Shown here: positions 62,086-64,000 of the stretch, one piece after another
Numbering within the stretch: the first letter of the stretch is position 1
Layout: every line of letters starts with the position of its first letter
Source of the DNA: Bacteroidales bacterium
GTDB lineage: Bacteria; Bacteroidota; Bacteroidia; Bacteroidales; UBA932
Length of the DNA stretch: 64,000 nt
Direction of reading: 5' to 3'
Assembly: GCA_021371955.1 (NCBI GenBank)
Contig: JAJFVD010000016.1
Span: forward strand, 62,001-126,000
Program-made: the position numbers and the translations under genes
Notes under the pieces: generated by a model
Seen by the model: the letters and a program-made list of their open reading frames with translations, nothing else
Told to the model about the DNA's origin: nothing
The model's database searches: none

Positions 62086-63456
62086 ATGAAATATTATATG
62101 AATAGAAAATTATTGCTGTTTTTGTCTATTGCAATTCTATCTCCTTCGGTATTTACATCATGCACTCCTGAAGAAGTAATAAAGGTAGTTACTGAAAAGC
62201 AAAAACAGTACAACTATGTCAGCGAAATGATGCATGACATTTACTACTGGTATAAAGATGTTCCTGCTACTATAAATGCAACTAATTATGTAACAATTTT
62301 CGATTACTTCGATGCACATCTTGTGAGCCAGGACAGATGGTCATGGATGATGACGGGTGCAGACTATCTTGACAACAAAGCCGGTACATCTACAAGCTAC
62401 GGAGCTTCATACGCTCAGGCAATCGATTATTACAACGATTACGGAATTCGTGTAAGATATGTTTTTCCAAATACACCTTTATCGGAAAATGGCGTTAAAC
62501 GGGGATGGGAATTGACTCATCTCAATGGAACTCCTGTTATGGATCTTGTTCGGTTGAATACTTTTGAAAGCGAAATGGCAAAAACAACAAATTCGTTTAC
62601 CTTTAAAGACCTTGCCGGCGTTTCAAAAACATTTACTGCCAGTTCAAGAGTTATCTCTACCCGCTCATTCCTGAAAGCAGAAGTAATTACCTCTGCAGAA
62701 TTTCCCGGCCTCCCGCGTCCTGTCGGTTACTTTAATTATTACACCTTCAATGCAACGATGCTGAGCGATATTGAGCAGGCCATGGCAACTTTCAAGACTG
62801 CCGGTATTAAGGAACTTATTCTGGACCTCAGGTACAACGGTGGTGGAGACGGAGAGGCAACCACGCTGCTTTCCAACTATATCGCACCATCTACGGCCGA
62901 AGGAAAAATTGTGGCCCGCAGGGAACACAATGACAAATATTCAAAGTACGATAGCGAAGAGAGTACAATAACCCGGGTAAAACGCCTTACCGGCTCTCTT
63001 AATCTGGACAAACTTTTTATCCTTTCTTCGAAAGGTACAGCCTCTGCCAGTGAAGTTATCATCAATGGATTCAAACCGCTGATGAGTGTCGTTCAGGTAG
63101 GGTCAACTACATATGGCAAACCTAACGGAATGTATGTACTTCCATATCCTGCAGAAAATTACACCAGCCCGGACTATGTTTTCCTCCCAATTTGTTTCTT
63201 TAGTGTAAACAACCTTGGAGAAGGTCACTATGTAGATGGAATTGCCCCGGATCAGTCAAGACCGGACGATTTGTATCACGATTTTGGAGCTAATGAAGAT
63301 TGGGTAAAATCATGCCTAACTTATATTTCTACAGGCTCGTTCCCTGCGCTTCCGGCGAAACCGGCAGCAGCACCGTCTGCATATTTCCGCGGAAAAGTAG
63401 CTGTTGACGAAGACTCTCCAAACTATGGGAAGTATGTAAGCCGATTGCCTAAATAA
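62086..63456 (+). CDS. Lipoprotein S41-family serine peptidase
   Basis: A 456-aa protein; the start is 62086 or the ATG four codons later (MNRKLLLFL). A lipobox (VFTSC) anchors it outside the cytoplasm. An N-terminal helical cap (about 35-110) and a PDZ-like region (about 125-195: PLSENGVKRGWELTHLNGTPV) precede the S41 tail-specific protease domain. That domain has LDLRYNGGGDGE, the nucleophile serine in GTASASEVIINGF and the general-base lysine in GSTTYGKPNG. It probably trims proteins in the periplasm or degrades extracellular ones. Confidence 0.9.
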   Translation: MKYYMNRKLLLFLSIAILSPSVFTSCTPEEVIKVVTEKQKQYNYVSEMMHDIYYWYKDVPATINATNYVTIFDYFDAHLVSQDRWSWMMTGADYLDNKAGTSTSYGASYAQAIDYYNDYGIRVRYVFPNTPLSENGVKRGWELTHLNGTPVMDLVRLNTFESEMAKTTNSFTFKDLAGVSKTFTASSRVISTRSFLKAEVITSAEFPGLPRPVGYFNYYTFNATMLSDIEQAMATFKTAGIKELILDLRYNGGGDGEATTLLSNYIAPSTAEGKIVARREHNDKYSKYDSEESTITRVKRLTGSLNLDKLFILSSKGTASASEVIINGFKPLMSVVQVGSTTYGKPNGMYVLPYPAENYTSPDYVFLPICFFSVNNLGEGHYVDGIAPDQSRPDDLYHDFGANEDWVKSCLTYISTGSFPALPAKPAAAPSAYFRGKVAVDEDSPNYGKYVSRLPK

Positions 63457-63495
63457 TTGCAGATTATCTGCGAGTTCCTGTATTTTATTGGCAAC

Positions 63496-63552
63496 CAATC
63501 AGTTTCCCAAAACAAAGAGACATTAAATCTCTTTGTTTGGGGAAACTGATTG
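63496..63552. repeat. 25-bp hairpin (24 of 25 paired), loop CATTAAA
   Basis: The arms start CAATCAGTTTCCC and end GGGAAACTGATTG. It lies between convergent genes without a T-tract, and its apex AGAGACATTAAATCTCT resembles the hairpins in block B. Confidence 0.75.
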
Positions 63553-63582
63553 ATAATGTGAGATTTAATTCAGCTGATTCCG

Positions 63583-63615
63583 CCAAAGGCGTAGACCTGC
63601 ACCACAGGTGCACCA
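63583..63615 (-). repeat. Single end of the block A inverted-repeat element
   Basis: Read on the minus strand, GGTGCACCTGTGGTGCAGGTCTACGCC is followed by TTTGGCGGAA, resembling 17416-17450 and 31309-31340. Confidence 0.45.
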
Positions 63616-63622
63616 TTTTTAC

Positions 63623-64000
63623 TTAGAACCCGTTCAGCTGCATGAAAATGGTTGGCAAAAGCAACAGGAAGCCAACGACTATGAGCAGCAGTATAAATGG
63701 CAACACCCACTTGAACCATTTTGCGTAAGGGATGCGGGCGATTGACAATACGGCGATGAGAACCCCGGATGTTGGTGTAATCATGTTTGTAAATCCGTCG
63801 CCAAACTGGAATGCCATTACAGTTGACTGCCGAGACACCCCTATCAGGTCGGAAAACGGTGCCATTATTGGCATTGTGATTGCAGCCTTGGCACTGGCAG
63901 ACGGGATTACTAGATTTATAAAAGTCTGAATCATATACATTGCTCCAAGCGAACTTACCCGTCCGGCCTCATTCATCGCGAGTGACATTTCGTAAAGTAA
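63623..64000 (-). CDS. YfcC-family (C4-dicarboxylate/arginine-type) carrier, 5' end cut
   Basis: The frame is open to the right edge of the window, so only the C-terminal 125 residues are seen. They contain FINLVIPSASAKAAITMPIMAPFSDLIG, FQFGDGFTNMITPTSGVL and ARIPYAKWFKWVLPF, a strong match to the last helices of YfcC/DcuC-superfamily carriers. It is an inner-membrane transporter for an anionic or amino acid substrate that cannot be specified. It is convergent with the S41 peptidase gene. Confidence 0.85.
   Translation of the reverse strand, partial: LLYEMSLAMNEAGRVSSLGAMYMIQTFINLVIPSASAKAAITMPIMAPFSDLIGVSRQSTVMAFQFGDGFTNMITPTSGVLIAVLSIARIPYAKWFKWVLPFILLLIVVGFLLLLPTIFMQLNGF

Overview
The window looks like a chromosomal segment of a Bacteroidota member, most likely order Bacteroidales. 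Three things point there: Bacteroidota-style -7 elements (TAnnTTTG) lie 18-26 nt before many start codons, there are many lipoprotein signal peptides and large PAS-containing histidine kinases, and the window carries a HECLGH-type dipeptidyl peptidase III, a YXWGXW-type repeat protein and the small Lmo0937/YtxH/holin stress proteins. By eye base composition is AT-rich. No rRNA, tRNA, CRISPR array, phage or intact transposase was found.

Layout. 1-16.2 kb: a cut SDR oxidoreductase, a secreted helical protein, a Cu+ P-type ATPase (copA), a 1091-aa multi-PAS/GAF histidine kinase, an SPFH protein, a three-gene cobalamin-binding protein / histidine kinase / hybrid kinase operon, an NPD-type flavin oxidoreductase, another histidine kinase and an MFS transporter. 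16.2-17.7 kb: a creatininase-like secreted hydrolase and a repeat-rich non-coding block. 17.6-30.8 kb: an almost wholly minus-strand block of envelope and stress genes (lipoprotein rubrerythrin, DUF2231, small lipoproteins, Fet4-like membrane protein, DUF3185, an MCE/MlaFED-type lipid transporter, an OmpA-family barrel, a five-Ig ice-binding-like DUF3494 protein, a WXXGXW protein, an AI-2E permease, and holin-like, YtxH and Lmo0937 small proteins). Four transcription units in this block share a roughly 35-39 bp sequence about 50-65 nt before their start codons, suggesting one regulon.

30.8-31.9 kb is a second non-coding block built of nested palindromes. 31.9-37.2 kb: a response regulator, a hybrid histidine kinase with a 63-bp minisatellite, an AraC regulator and a GH20 hexosaminidase. 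37.3-44.4 kb: an outer-membrane barrel followed by a six-gene array of proteins I do not recognise (coiled-coil membrane protein, two paralogous helical proteins, a bactofilin-like beta-repeat protein, a lipoprotein, a small helical protein). This is the best candidate for an undescribed system. 44.4-45.1 kb is a third repeat block.

45.1-48 kb: a NahK-like sugar kinase and two HAD phosphatases. 48-55.3 kb: a six-subunit complex related to hydrogenase-4/complex I. Its large subunit lacks the NiFe-binding cysteines, and its NuoB-like subunit keeps only one of four cluster ligands, so it matches energy-converting-hydrogenase-related (Ehr) complexes rather than a hydrogenase. 55.4-64 kb: a histidine kinase, DUF486, lipoprotein DPP III, an alanine/Na+ symporter, DUF454, thiol peroxidase, an S41 peptidase and a cut YfcC-type carrier.

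The most unusual non-coding signal is a family of nested palindromes. They share a GC-rich core (GGGCTTGTGCGTC ... CCGGCCGAATCGCC). The flanking arms differ between copies but stay perfectly paired within each copy.
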